A stretch of DNA of 64,000 nt from Pirellulaceae bacterium (lineage in GTDB: Bacteria; Planctomycetota; Planctomycetia; Pirellulales; Pirellulaceae): NCBI GenBank assembly GCA_026004795.1, contig BPJV01000004.1, positions 657,215 to 721,214 on the forward strand, given 5' to 3'. The notes below the pieces were generated by a model. The model was not told the origin of the DNA. It saw only the letters and a program-made list of their open reading frames with translations, and ran no database searches. The translations under genes were made by a program, and so were the position numbers. This document shows positions 18,395 to 31,333 of the stretch, piece after piece (the first letter of the stretch is position 1; every line of letters begins with the position of its first letter).

Positions 18395-19870
18395 CTAAGA
18401 AGTGGTGGGACGACTTGCCAGTTGCGGGACCGGTGCGGGCGCACTGGTGGAGGAACGCATCAACCACTGGTCGACATCATTGGCCACGATAACACCATAG
18501 TTGATCGCCCCCAGCCAGCCGGACATGATGATGCCCACGCTGCCGGCGTGGTACAACCCAGGAATCTGCTCCGGCAAAGCGCGGCTGACCGCCAATCCTT
18601 CGAACTTCGTTCCAAAACTGGCGCCCAACTGATGATGCGTGTAGTGTTGGAAAGTGCGCGGCGTGGCTGCCTCGACATGATCGACCATGTCGCGGATGTT
18701 CGGTACGTACTTCGCCAGCGCGTCGAGCGTCGTTTCAATCAAGTCGTTCTTGCTCGCCACGTACTCCTCTTCGCTCAGGTCGGCCCAATCCTCGTACCGC
18801 GCATTGGTGCTCGATACGATGGCGTACCGTCTTACCGGATCATCGGGGCGGGTGCGAGGATAATAAAAACTGAACGTGCGGCTGGTGATATCGCGACTGA
18901 GCAGCAAATCCGTGCGAAATACCGGTGCGGTCGAACTAAATAGGAGGTCCCCAGTCTGCTCGTCGATCTCCACACCTTCCTTCAAGCCGATGTAGACCTG
19001 GGTGCTGCTGTTGTTCAGTCGCACAGCCTGTGCTTCGTCCACGAACCTCCGATCGAATTTGTCTTCGCCAACAAGCTGAAAAATCGTATTGCGGAGATTG
19101 GCATTGCTCACCACGGCGCGGCAACCGATGCGTCGTCGGTTGGCGATCACGGCTTCCACTCCCTGTCGTCCTACTTCAATACGATCGACCGCAGCCCGAA
19201 TCCGGCAATCGACACCGTTTTGACGCAGCTCCGCATGCATCCGCGCCACCAGATCGTCGGTGCCTCCCTCGTAGATGAAGACACCTTTGGACATGAAATT
19301 CGAGAACACGATGCCGTAGGTGAGCGCCGGGTCCTCCAACGTGGAGCCGTTGGCATAAGTGATCGGCTCCATGAGCAACCGGACCACATCTTCGCGCCCG
19401 GGAAAGAACCGATCGAACAGCTCGCGCGTCGTCATCTGCTGGTCGTCATAAAAGTTCATGTTCCGCGCGGTGTCGAAAAACGCTTCGACACGCGGCCGCT
19501 CGATCCCGAAACGAGTGGTAAGCAGCTTCGTAAAATCCTCTCGATTGAAGGTCGTCGTCAGGGAGAACATCGGATTGTCGAAGCGAATGTTCTTCAACTG
19601 AACGATGCGAGCAGCGATATCCTCGTTCCAGTAGCGCCGGCAGCTCTTGATCATTCCATAGGGAAAGCCGTGAAGCGAAATGTCGAAAATATGTTTTTTC
19701 GGACGACGAAACCAGGTGGCCAATCCTCCCAGCTTGTAGTGTTGCTCGAGCAACAACACGCGGTACCCAGCCCGGCCCAGGACGTTCGCCGACGTTAGTC
19801 CAGCGAGTCCTCCGCCAATCACGATGACGTCGTAGCGATCACTACATCCGGCCAAAAAATCCCGCGGCAT
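18395..19870 (-). CDS. CrtI-like FAD-dependent oxidoreductase (phytoene-desaturase superfamily)
   Basis: This 491-residue protein begins with an FAD dinucleotide-binding motif, [21 protein letters not shown], followed by the [15 protein letters not shown] motif of the phytoene desaturase/retinol saturase group. The C-terminus ([17 protein letters not shown]) is the second FAD-contact region. Family members desaturate, isomerise or saturate isoprenoid or acyl chains. Linkage to FabZ- and FabI-like genes argues for acyl-chain chemistry rather than carotenoid synthesis, but this is inference. The start has AGAGGAT upstream. Confidence 0.85.
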   Translation of the reverse strand: MPRDFLAGCSDRYDVIVIGGGLAGLTSANVLGRAGYRVLLLEQHYKLGGLATWFRRPKKHIFDISLHGFPYGMIKSCRRYWNEDIAARIVQLKNIRFDNPMFSLTTTFNREDFTKLLTTRFGIERPRVEAFFDTARNMNFYDDQQMTTRELFDRFFPGREDVVRLLMEPITYANGSTLEDPALTYGIVFSNFMSKGVFIYEGGTDDLVARMHAELRQNGVDCRIRAAVDRIEVGRQGVEAVIANRRRIGCRAVVSNANLRNTIFQLVGEDKFDRRFVDEAQAVRLNNSSTQVYIGLKEGVEIDEQTGDLLFSSTAPVFRTDLLLSRDITSRTFSFYYPRTRPDDPVRRYAIVSSTNARYEDWADLSEEEYVASKNDLIETTLDALAKYVPNIRDMVDHVEAATPRTFQHYTHHQLGASFGTKFEGLAVSRALPEQIPGLYHAGSVGIIMSGWLGAINYGVIVANDVDQWLMRSSTSAPAPVPQLASRPTTS

Positions 19871-20527
19871 ACTTATCCTCTATAGCAAAGCCAACGTTAC
19901 CCAACTCCGTTGCTGCGCCTGCAATTTGCCAGTGCAGAATACGCCCGGCACGTCCCCCTGCCAACCCCTCCCCACTCTCCTGCCGGCCTCCCCGCCCGGC
20001 CTCCCGATCAGTCTCCCACCGGCTGCTGCCCCCAGTTTGTCGCGGAAGAATCGGCATTCGACGGCCCCTCCCCCACCGGTAGCATGGTCCGAGGGGGAGT
20101 AAAACGTCTGAGGGGAGTAAAACCCTGATGCTCGCCTTCGGTGCGGCTCGGCAGAGCGACGGAAATCGACGGCGCCAGGATGTCCAGCGGCAGAGCGCGC
20201 CGACGCACGCGGCCCATTCCTCTGGCGACGAGACAACCGACGCCGGGCTATCCCATACGGCAACACGACCTGAGCACGCTAACTTCCACCAGCCATCCTC
20301 GATCTGCCCCTCGGTTCGGCCTGAGCAGTGACGGTTCCAGCGATGGTTCGCAATCTGGCAGCCACAGCCCCACGTCGATGGTGCCCAGAAGCCCATGTCC
20401 GGCCGGCAGGTGCTGGAGAAAGAAGGGGGCCACCGCTCCACGGTTGCGCGCCCGCACATTGACTTGTGCCGTGAGAAACAATCGCGTCGCAGATCCGACT
20501 CGCCGCGTCCCGGTACGCTGTGGCCGT
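19871..20527. other. Intergenic stretch with no supported gene
   Basis: About 650 bases. One minus-strand frame between roughly 20250 and 20500 reads in a somewhat protein-like way (LPAGHGLLGTIDVGLWLPD) but has no start, no ribosome-binding site and overlaps the next gene antisense. It could be a decayed gene remnant. A short direct repeat containing GGGAGTAAAAC occurs twice near 20095-20130. Confidence 0.4.
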
Positions 20528-21022
20528 TTACAAATACATTCCCATAAACCCACCGCTCTCTTCTGCTTCCCGCTCAATCTGCCGAATACGTTCAATGGCC
20601 TTGGTGAGGTCTCCAGCCTGAATGAAGCGATCGAACTCGGTGAGCACTGCATACTTGACGCTGTCTTCCAACCAATCGACGATCGCTTGATTCAACCAAC
20701 TGCACGTTTCCCGATGCAAACTGATCTCTAGTTCGCAGTTTCTCGCCCTCACGTCTTGCTCATCAGTCAGAACCACCCCCTCGAAGGCAAACTGAACCAT
20801 CCCCAAATTAGGATTGTTGGTAAAGTGGAAAGTGCAGTCCGCATGGTGTAGGTAGTAACTGTTGAGCGTCCCGTGGGTGTCGATGGCGCGCTTGATCCGT
20901 AGCATCCTTTCAGCCAGCTTGGGCGACGCGTCGAGGGGGATGTCCAGACGCGATACACAGCGCAACGGCAAGCAATCGAAGTTTACTTCCACCCATTTCC
21001 CGTACTCCACTTTTTCTGTCAT
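20528..21022 (-). CDS. Conserved-looking soluble protein of unknown function
   Basis: The ATG at 21022 follows AGGAG at eight bases and gives 164 residues. The first two thirds look beta-rich (KWVEVNFDCLPLRCVSRLDI, YYLHHADCTFHFTNN, QFAFEGVVLTDEQD) and the last third is helical and charged. I do not recognise a family. The sequence has no signal peptide or membrane segment. It lies 74 bases downstream of the S41 protease gene in the same direction and may be co-transcribed with it. Confidence 0.7.
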   Translation of the reverse strand: MTEKVEYGKWVEVNFDCLPLRCVSRLDIPLDASPKLAERMLRIKRAIDTHGTLNSYYLHHADCTFHFTNNPNLGMVQFAFEGVVLTDEQDVRARNCELEISLHRETCSWLNQAIVDWLEDSVKYAVLTEFDRFIQAGDLTKAIERIRQIEREAEESGGFMGMYL

Positions 21023-21096
21023 TTGACGACTCCTGCTGATGGGAGATGGTGTCGCAGCCCGGAAATCATCCACCGGTCGCCCGACCTTGGCGACCT

Positions 21097-22767
21097 TCAC
21101 CGGCCAGCAACTGCTGCCGTTCCAGCAGCGATCCGCGTCCGGGCTTCGTGCACCGCGACCTGGAGGACGCGGTCGCCAGAGAAATTGCCTGGGGCTTGAT
21201 CTGCAACGGGCACTTTCGCCACCAGGTGCGTTTCCGGTAACGCAGGCACATTGATGTTCGGATCAACTCCTTGCATCGAAATGGCTCGTCCGCTGGGAGA
21301 GTAGAACTTCGACACCGTCAGGCGCAGACCGCAATTCAAGGTTCTGGTATGAAACAGACCTTGGACGCTGCCCTTCCCGTAACTGGTTTCGCCGATTAGC
21401 AGGGCGCGGCCATTATCTCGCAGTGCTCCCGCGAGTATTTCGCTGGCACTGGCGCTCTCCTGGTCGATCAGCAGAAATAAGGGAACCGTCCAGGCGTTCC
21501 CTCGCTGGGCCGTGTAGTTGTGATTCTCTAACCCATTCTTACCCCGCGTGGTGACAATTCCTCCCTGATCGAGGAAACGATCCGCCACGGCGACAGCCGC
21601 ATCGAGCCATCCGCCCGGGTTGCCGCGCAGGTCAATGATGAGACTCTGCATCCCTTGCCGATGCAGACGCCACAAGGCACGATCCAACTCATCGGCGGTC
21701 GTCTTTTGAAACGAACTGATTTTCAAATACGCGACTCCGGCGGCAGGATCCAACATACTGACGTTCTCGACGCTGGGAACTTCCACTCGGCGCCTGGTGA
21801 GGATCAACTCGAAGGGCGAGCGCTCGTCTCCCTCCCGCTGCAACAACAAGCGGACGCTGGTACCCTCGGGCCCGCGGAGCAGGTCGGCGGCTCGAGCTGC
21901 GCCTACCTCGGCACATTGGACGGCGCCGATCTCCAGGATGCGATCCCCTTTCCGCAAACCGGCTTCGGCCGCCGGACCTCCCGGTATCACATTCAAAATG
22001 CGGAGGGGCACTTCATGTGGTTGCAGGGCGACCCCCAGTCCCACGAAATTGCCTTCAATTTGCGATTCGACGTCCTGCAATTCCGCCGCGGAAAGAAAGG
22101 CTGAGTACGGATCCAACAGGGCTACGGCGCCGAGCACAAAACCCATGATCGTCGCCGAACGGGGCAACCCCACCTCCTGCTCCGCGAAGCCGACAGCCCG
22201 TTCCACCACACCGCGGGCCTCGAAGCGGTTGCGAATTTTGTTGGCCAAGGTCAGGCGATGCAGCGACGTGCGAAACCGTTCCAACCGCTCTGCCGCCACT
22301 TTCGGCACGACCAGCGCGACGAACTCCGGTTCGGTCAGCGCCACCTCCAAATAGGCCGTACCGCCGCGGATGACCTCCGTTAATTCCACTGGCTCGACGT
22401 AACTCATCTCGATGCGAGCGAGTATTTCCGTGTACAGCTCCAGCAGTTCCGCCGGAGACGGATGCAACAACATGCGTCGGATCGAGGCATCCCCCAGGCG
22501 CCGGCCGACATCGTAATGCAAGCGGGAGATAATCAGTCGGCGGCGCAGCGAATCTTCCTGGGGCCATAAACGCACGGCACGTTCGTAGTGCTGCACGGCA
22601 TGCACCCAGTCTCGCTGGCGTTCGAAAGCCATGCCTTCTCTCAGCAGCAGGTCGACGTCGGCGACTTCCGCAACCGCACGCTGATCAGCCCCTTGGCCTT
22701 GTGCCTGCGGGCTGAGGGAGAACCAGGCGATGGTGGCGACGATCGCGCAACACAAGATGCGGCTCAT
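21097..22767 (-). CDS. S41 family carboxyl-terminal processing protease with PDZ domain
   Basis: Starting at the ATG at 22767 (GGAAGAG upstream), the 556-residue protein has a signal peptide ending near AQGQG. A helical N-terminal region of ~200 residues follows, then a PDZ domain (VGLGVALQPHEVPLRILNVI with GGPAAEAGLRKGDRILEI) and the S41 peptidase core. The Ser nucleophile is in QESASASEILAGAL and the catalytic Lys in SYGKGSVQ. Processing proteases of this family cut C-terminal tails of exported proteins in the periplasm. The short tail after the catalytic domain is Ala/Arg-rich. Confidence 0.92.
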   Translation of the reverse strand: MSRILCCAIVATIAWFSLSPQAQGQGADQRAVAEVADVDLLLREGMAFERQRDWVHAVQHYERAVRLWPQEDSLRRRLIISRLHYDVGRRLGDASIRRMLLHPSPAELLELYTEILARIEMSYVEPVELTEVIRGGTAYLEVALTEPEFVALVVPKVAAERLERFRTSLHRLTLANKIRNRFEARGVVERAVGFAEQEVGLPRSATIMGFVLGAVALLDPYSAFLSAAELQDVESQIEGNFVGLGVALQPHEVPLRILNVIPGGPAAEAGLRKGDRILEIGAVQCAEVGAARAADLLRGPEGTSVRLLLQREGDERSPFELILTRRRVEVPSVENVSMLDPAAGVAYLKISSFQKTTADELDRALWRLHRQGMQSLIIDLRGNPGGWLDAAVAVADRFLDQGGIVTTRGKNGLENHNYTAQRGNAWTVPLFLLIDQESASASEILAGALRDNGRALLIGETSYGKGSVQGLFHTRTLNCGLRLTVSKFYSPSGRAISMQGVDPNINVPALPETHLVAKVPVADQAPGNFSGDRVLQVAVHEARTRIAAGTAAVAGR

Positions 22768-23602
22768 GGGCACTCTTCCGGTCCAGAGTTGACTTCGTGA
22801 CAACGACTCGCAGATGCGTCGCTTCAGGTGCGCGGGTCCCCGATATCATTCGTTGACCCCATCACGCCCTACGCGACTCACAAGCGGGCTCAACTCGAAA
22901 AGCGTTTTCCGAAAGACGACGGCCCGCAGCTCAGCGAATCCCTCTCGCTCGGTTTCCGGCGCGGGACTGTCCAGGAGCTCGAGCCCGTCCAACGCACACC
23001 ATCCATGCACGAAGTCGGCCCGAGGAAATATAGGTCACTAACACACGGTAGTCAAAAGTCATGTCCCCTTTTTCCGCCGTCCAAATCGCCAATTCCTGCC
23101 TGATCGAATCCTCGTCGCGCGATCGTGCGGATCGGACAGTTTGTGCCGCCGCACCGCCATCGATGCTTGGACGCGCATCGGCACAACGCTAGAATGCTAC
23201 GCAGTGGAAACGCACCAATGCCTCGGCCGCCATGCGATCGACATTGGCATCGCTCCGGCCTGATGGTTGACGCGCCCGCCGCAGCAGTCGCCAGCCTGTA
23301 ACCCATCGAACATGGAGTTGCAGCGGCGAGGAAAGTCCGCTGGCAGCCATGGACCGGACGGCTGGCGGTACGGTCCACAGCCGGCAGGCCACCAGCGTCA
23401 TCGTTACGCGCAATCCTGGCGACGGGGGGCCGAGCGACGGCGGTCGCGTTTGTCCACCCTATTCGCATGGCCGGAACATCCCCCTGCCCCCACGCTCCCA
23501 GGTGGCGGCCGCATGGGGAGGAAACGACGACATGGTGCCCCGGCTGTTCTCCTTTGCTTCTTGAAGTCGATCGACTTATCGCCCTGTACGGAGTGGAAAC
23601 CT
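22768..23602. other. Divergent intergenic region
   Basis: About 830 bases lie between the divergent S41 protease and the membrane protein gene at 23603. An open frame runs from 23267 into the downstream gene, but its translation is Arg/Gly/Pro-rich without family character and it lacks a ribosome-binding site. I treat it as non-coding. Promoters for both flanking genes should lie here; I did not find a convincing -35/-10 pair. Confidence 0.45.
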
Positions 23603-24889
23603 ATGCCCGAACCACGCGACCACGAACCGTGTGATCCGCCCTATCTGGCCGAGGCGATTGAGCCCCAACCTCTGGAAGTGATCGGTGCTGTCGATTACAG
23701 CGGGCAGGAGGTGGCTTCGTCGCCAGTTGCTGCAACTTCCCGCCGGAACTGGCTACTCTTGGCCGTTGCGGTAGGGTTGCCGATCATCGGCCTCGTCTTC
23801 ATGGCGGGGCTCGCTGCCGTCGGCTGGTATATCTGGAACATGTCTCCCGCATCCTCGCGGGAGTATGCCGCGTGGCGCGAGCCGGTTTCCAGTCAGATTC
23901 CGGACCGCATTCGTGAGGCCCTGCGGGAACCCACCGAGAAAGACTTGACCCAGGTGTTCGGCGACCAGGCCGACGAGGTGGTGCAACTTCTTGTAAACAC
24001 GGGGAAAGCGCCCGCTCAGATCGACGTCAGTCGGTTTTTGGAGGAAATGGTACGTTGTGGGATCGCCAAGGGGCTGAACTCGATCTCCGCAGAAGCGCTT
24101 CGTGAACATCTCGAAAAAGAAATGGAATACGACCCTTTTGGCCAGCGCGTCCACGTTTTGAACGTGGAAGTGCTCAAGCCTGAGGAAGAAGTACGACTGC
24201 TGGTCTTCGGCGAAGGAAGTGGAATCGATTGGCTGTGCCTCTACGAGGTCTATCTGATCAAACGCCATGGCAAATGGCGACTTTACGATTGGCACGATCG
24301 ATTGTTGCCCTTGAGCGAGGTGCAACGTGCGGCGGCGGAAATCTCGCGTGACAATCCGTCGCCAGGGGCCTTTGTGCGTTTGAACAGCAAGATGATTGAG
24401 ATTGGTAATGCCGAAGAAGAGTTGGATATTTGTGTCGAGAAGATGATCCGGGCGCGTCGAGAGACCTTCCTCCCTCATTTGTTGGCCACGCAGGCCGATG
24501 CCTACCTGGCGTGCTACCTGTGCATGCTCGGTGCCGGTCCGCAACTGTGCAGGTACCTGGAGAGGCTGCCGGACGATTGGATGGCCGGTAAGCATTTCTA
24601 TCTGGCCCGGGCGTATCAATTGTCCGGAGAAGCCGATCAAGCGTTCCAACATGCTGTGGCGTGCCGGGACGAGTTTGGTTGGCATCCGGCCGTCGCTCTC
24701 ATCCTAGCGCAAACCGCCTCGGATGAGCAACAACGGCGGATCGCGCGCGATGAACTGGTGCGCTACTATCGCCTCTGTCCCCACGACTATTTAGTGGTCT
24801 ACTATCTCGCCCAGTATCTGGATGTCCCCACTTTTCGACAACTCATCGATCAACTCCCGTTCCCATCTCTACTCTCATTGACCACCTGA
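23603..24889 (+). CDS. Single-pass membrane protein of unknown function
   Basis: The ATG at 23603 follows GGAG at nine bases and gives 428 residues. An acidic, Pro-rich cytoplasmic head of ~48 residues precedes one membrane helix (about residues 49-78). The rest is a soluble domain rich in helices (for example IPDRIREALREPTEKDLTQVFGD near residues 99-120) and, toward the end, a pattern like helical hairpin repeats (AYLACYLCMLGAGPQL, HFYLARAYQLSGEADQAF). This suggests a TPR-like C-terminus. No known family was recognised. The gene ends directly at the start of the next one, so the two products probably work together. Confidence 0.75.
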   Translation: MPEPRDHEPCDPPYLAEAIEPQPLEVIGAVDYSGQEVASSPVAATSRRNWLLLAVAVGLPIIGLVFMAGLAAVGWYIWNMSPASSREYAAWREPVSSQIPDRIREALREPTEKDLTQVFGDQADEVVQLLVNTGKAPAQIDVSRFLEEMVRCGIAKGLNSISAEALREHLEKEMEYDPFGQRVHVLNVEVLKPEEEVRLLVFGEGSGIDWLCLYEVYLIKRHGKWRLYDWHDRLLPLSEVQRAAAEISRDNPSPGAFVRLNSKMIEIGNAEEELDICVEKMIRARRETFLPHLLATQADAYLACYLCMLGAGPQLCRYLERLPDDWMAGKHFYLARAYQLSGEADQAFQHAVACRDEFGWHPAVALILAQTASDEQQRRIARDELVRYYRLCPHDYLVVYYLAQYLDVPTFRQLIDQLPFPSLLSLTT

Positions 24890-27094
24890 GTGGTTGACTC
24901 CACCAATCCCGGCGACAGTCGCCTGGTGGAGATCGCGGAGATTCTGGAGCAGCAGGAAGCGGCACCCTGCCAAGCATTGGCCTGCTACGTCCGGCTTCAC
25001 GCTTCGCCCAGTGCGCTGATGCCTCAGCAGGTACGCGAGCTGGTGGCCAAGGTGTTGGTTCAACGTGAATTAGAAACTCTGCATGAAGAATTGCTCGAAC
25101 GTTTGGTCGACACCGTGGTTGCTTCTGGTGATTTGCAGCACCTTCAACAATTGTTGCCGGAGCATTATGCCAGGTTCATCGATCAGCTTGGTCGACGTCT
25201 GGCGACTGACCACGACTTCCAATTGCCTCAGTGGGACGAATTGTTGACGGCGATCGACACGCTGGCCGACCCTGCGACGCCTTTGCCTCCCGCCGTCCGC
25301 TTTGCGCAATTATTTGCTCTCGACAAGGTGGGGCGAAAGGCCGACGCGTGGGGCAGGTTATTGACGTTGATCCGTGATGGCTCCCTGTTCTCTGCAGATC
25401 AAGACGCTCTCGTTACCGGAATCGCTCACGTCGCCGCCGAGATCGTCGAGCGGGAGGATCAATGGCACCAGTTATTCGACATTTCCGTCCCACACGATGA
25501 CTTGGCCGCCGCCCTAGTGCAGGAGCTGGTACACCGTCGGCAGTTGGCACCGGTGGAGTACGCGGTATCCCATCCCCAAGTGTCTGAGAACGTACCGGTG
25601 TGGGCATATTACGGTCGTGGCCATGTGGCATGGCTCCGGCAGCAGTGGGCGGTCGCTCAGGAGAGTTTCGAAGAAGGGCTGCGTAAAGCACATGCGGCAG
25701 CGCGCGAGTCGGAGGAAATTGCCTTTTCCTTCGACGACTACCATTGGATGGAGTTGCTCGAGGCGTTGGTTGAAGTGATGATTCGCAGCCGCGATTGGGA
25801 GACTGCAGTGCCTCGCTATGTGCAACTGGCAGAGGAGTTGCAGGAGGTGGCGATGTTTCGCCAGCAACTCGAAGAGCGGCTGGAGTCTTTGTGCGACCGA
25901 CAGGCGGCACGAGCCATCGGCGAAGTGCTCTCGGCATCGGTCCCTTCCGCCCCTTGGCGAGCAACCGGAGCCTATTTGCAAGCGCTCGCGAGTGTCGCAG
26001 GTGGAGAACAACGCGCTGCACTGAGGCACCTGACCAAGGCGGCGAGACTCGATTTGCAGCAGCGGGATGACGACTCCGCGCATCAGCGCAGTAAGTATGT
26101 GCTGGCCTACATCGATTGGGCGGCCGCCTGGCAGCAAGAATCGTCGGATTTCCTTTTGTCGTTGAGTTTGCAGGACTCGCAACGATACGGCCTTTCCCTT
26201 GCAGAGTATTTCTCCGTGGCGCGCAGGTTCCGAAATAGCGCTTCCATGTTTTTCGAGCAGCTTGAGCGCGAGAAATCGCAACCACTTGCCGTAGAGCAAC
26301 TGCGGGAAGATTGGTTGGAACGGGAGCCGCGGTTGATCGCCATCCAACGGTTGCCGGGCTGGCAAGACCACCTGCGTTCCATGCCCATTTGGTGGGAAAC
26401 ACAAACGGATCTGCTACAGACCCAGGGACTATTGATCAGCGGCTCCCCCGTTGCCTGGTCCCCAGAGACTCTCGATAGGACGTTGGCATCGCTCGTGGGT
26501 GATGAACCTGACATGGGTTGGATGCCTGTTGATGCGCGCTTGTTTCAGTTCGCCAGCCGTGCTTGGGTCGCCGATACGGACAGCGATCGATGGGTGCTGC
26601 TGCAAATGGACGATCTGGCGAAAATGCGATCCGATACGCGAACCGGTACCGAACTGCTGGGGCAAGGCGAGCAGGCGTTGGTCATCGCGGGAGTTCCCAA
26701 AGATGGTATCACTTTCCCCGTTCTACGGATGCGGCAAATGGCGGCAGCGTTGGCATCGCAAATGCAGGCACCGATCGCTTTCTACGATACCACGACCAAG
26801 TCGCTATTCTTCGGAGACGATTGGTTGTCAGCGCTCCAGCAACACCTTACCGATGGCATCGGATCAGCGGATCCAAGCCAGCATGAATTCTACGTCGACT
26901 ACCCGTATCCGTGGACGGTCGAGTACGCCGATGATGGTAGCTACTCCTTTTGGGCCAAGCATCTGTTCGTTGCGGAACGGTTGTCCATCTCCGAGGTCAG
27001 CAGTGACCGAGAGGACGAAACGCTCGTCGTCGAGCTGCAGGACGATTCGCTAGCGGTACCCTATCTCAAGGCAGGGATGAAGTTGCAGTACTAG
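24890..27094 (+). CDS. Large helical-repeat protein of unknown function
   Basis: This 734-residue frame uses a GTG start immediately after the TGA of the preceding gene, with no bases between, which implies translational coupling. Residues ~1-480 are almost all helical with TPR/HEAT-like spacing (for example EYAVSHPQVSENVPVWAYYG and VAWLRQQWAVAQESFEEGL). The last ~240 residues are mixed alpha/beta with aromatic-rich strands (DRWVLLQMDDLAKM, QHEFYVDYPYPWTVEYADDG). No signal peptide, membrane segment or catalytic motif is visible. It may be a soluble partner of the membrane protein encoded upstream. Confidence 0.75.
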   Translation: MVDSTNPGDSRLVEIAEILEQQEAAPCQALACYVRLHASPSALMPQQVRELVAKVLVQRELETLHEELLERLVDTVVASGDLQHLQQLLPEHYARFIDQLGRRLATDHDFQLPQWDELLTAIDTLADPATPLPPAVRFAQLFALDKVGRKADAWGRLLTLIRDGSLFSADQDALVTGIAHVAAEIVEREDQWHQLFDISVPHDDLAAALVQELVHRRQLAPVEYAVSHPQVSENVPVWAYYGRGHVAWLRQQWAVAQESFEEGLRKAHAAARESEEIAFSFDDYHWMELLEALVEVMIRSRDWETAVPRYVQLAEELQEVAMFRQQLEERLESLCDRQAARAIGEVLSASVPSAPWRATGAYLQALASVAGGEQRAALRHLTKAARLDLQQRDDDSAHQRSKYVLAYIDWAAAWQQESSDFLLSLSLQDSQRYGLSLAEYFSVARRFRNSASMFFEQLEREKSQPLAVEQLREDWLEREPRLIAIQRLPGWQDHLRSMPIWWETQTDLLQTQGLLISGSPVAWSPETLDRTLASLVGDEPDMGWMPVDARLFQFASRAWVADTDSDRWVLLQMDDLAKMRSDTRTGTELLGQGEQALVIAGVPKDGITFPVLRMRQMAAALASQMQAPIAFYDTTTKSLFFGDDWLSALQQHLTDGIGSADPSQHEFYVDYPYPWTVEYADDGSYSFWAKHLFVAERLSISEVSSDREDETLVVELQDDSLAVPYLKAGMKLQY

Positions 27095-27568
27095 AAACCC
27101 GCCTTGCCGGCCCCCCACCCCACCAATGGCATCCAACACCACCACGCCGCGTCAACCAGTACCCCATACCACCACGCCCAGCCAGCCAGTGCCCCGATCC
27201 ATCAACGGCATTATTAGCACGACGCGCCAGCGAGTGCCCAACCAACTGATGGCACCCATTACCACCCGACGCCCGTACACGCTCGATTGCCTGTGTGATA
27301 TCATGAGCGATCTTGCCCCGCAGGGTGAGCGTTTTTGCGGCTGCGACCAGCGAACACTCGTGCGTGGAATCGCATCTTTCCAATGGCGACGTTTTCGGTG
27401 GGAATGCGTCTTTCCTATAGCCGGTGCTCCTATCCGGAATCGCTTTGGCCAGCGGAAACCGGATCACGAGTAGCCCTCCGGCCGAATCGTGTCCCTCACC
27501 CCATTAAGCTCCAGTCAGTCGCCAACCCGAGTTCAGGACAACGCTCGATCAGTTCAGGACAACGCCCA
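27095..27568. other. Intergenic region ahead of the defence operon
   Basis: The 470 bases between the helical-repeat gene and the helicase include a CAC/CCA-rich imperfect repeat (about 27115-27250) and a 15-base direct repeat, AGTTCAGGACAACGC, at 27531 and 27551 just before the helicase start codon. The operon promoter must be here. An upstream in-frame extension of the helicase (to 27335) reads as non-conserved sequence and was not accepted. Confidence 0.5.

Positions 27569-31332
<3,764 letters not shown>

Positions 31333-31333
<1 letters not shown>

Noticed and set aside
19842..20459. 205-codon minus-strand frame between the CrtI-like gene and the small unknown gene
   Set aside because: It overlaps the CrtI-like gene start, is rich in Trp/Arg/Gly and lacks a ribosome-binding site; at most it holds remnants of a decayed gene.
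23267..23602. N-terminal extension of the membrane protein at 23603
   Set aside because: The extension is Arg/Gly/Pro-rich and unstructured, while the ATG at 23603 has a proper GGAG site and starts the acidic head typical of single-pass proteins.
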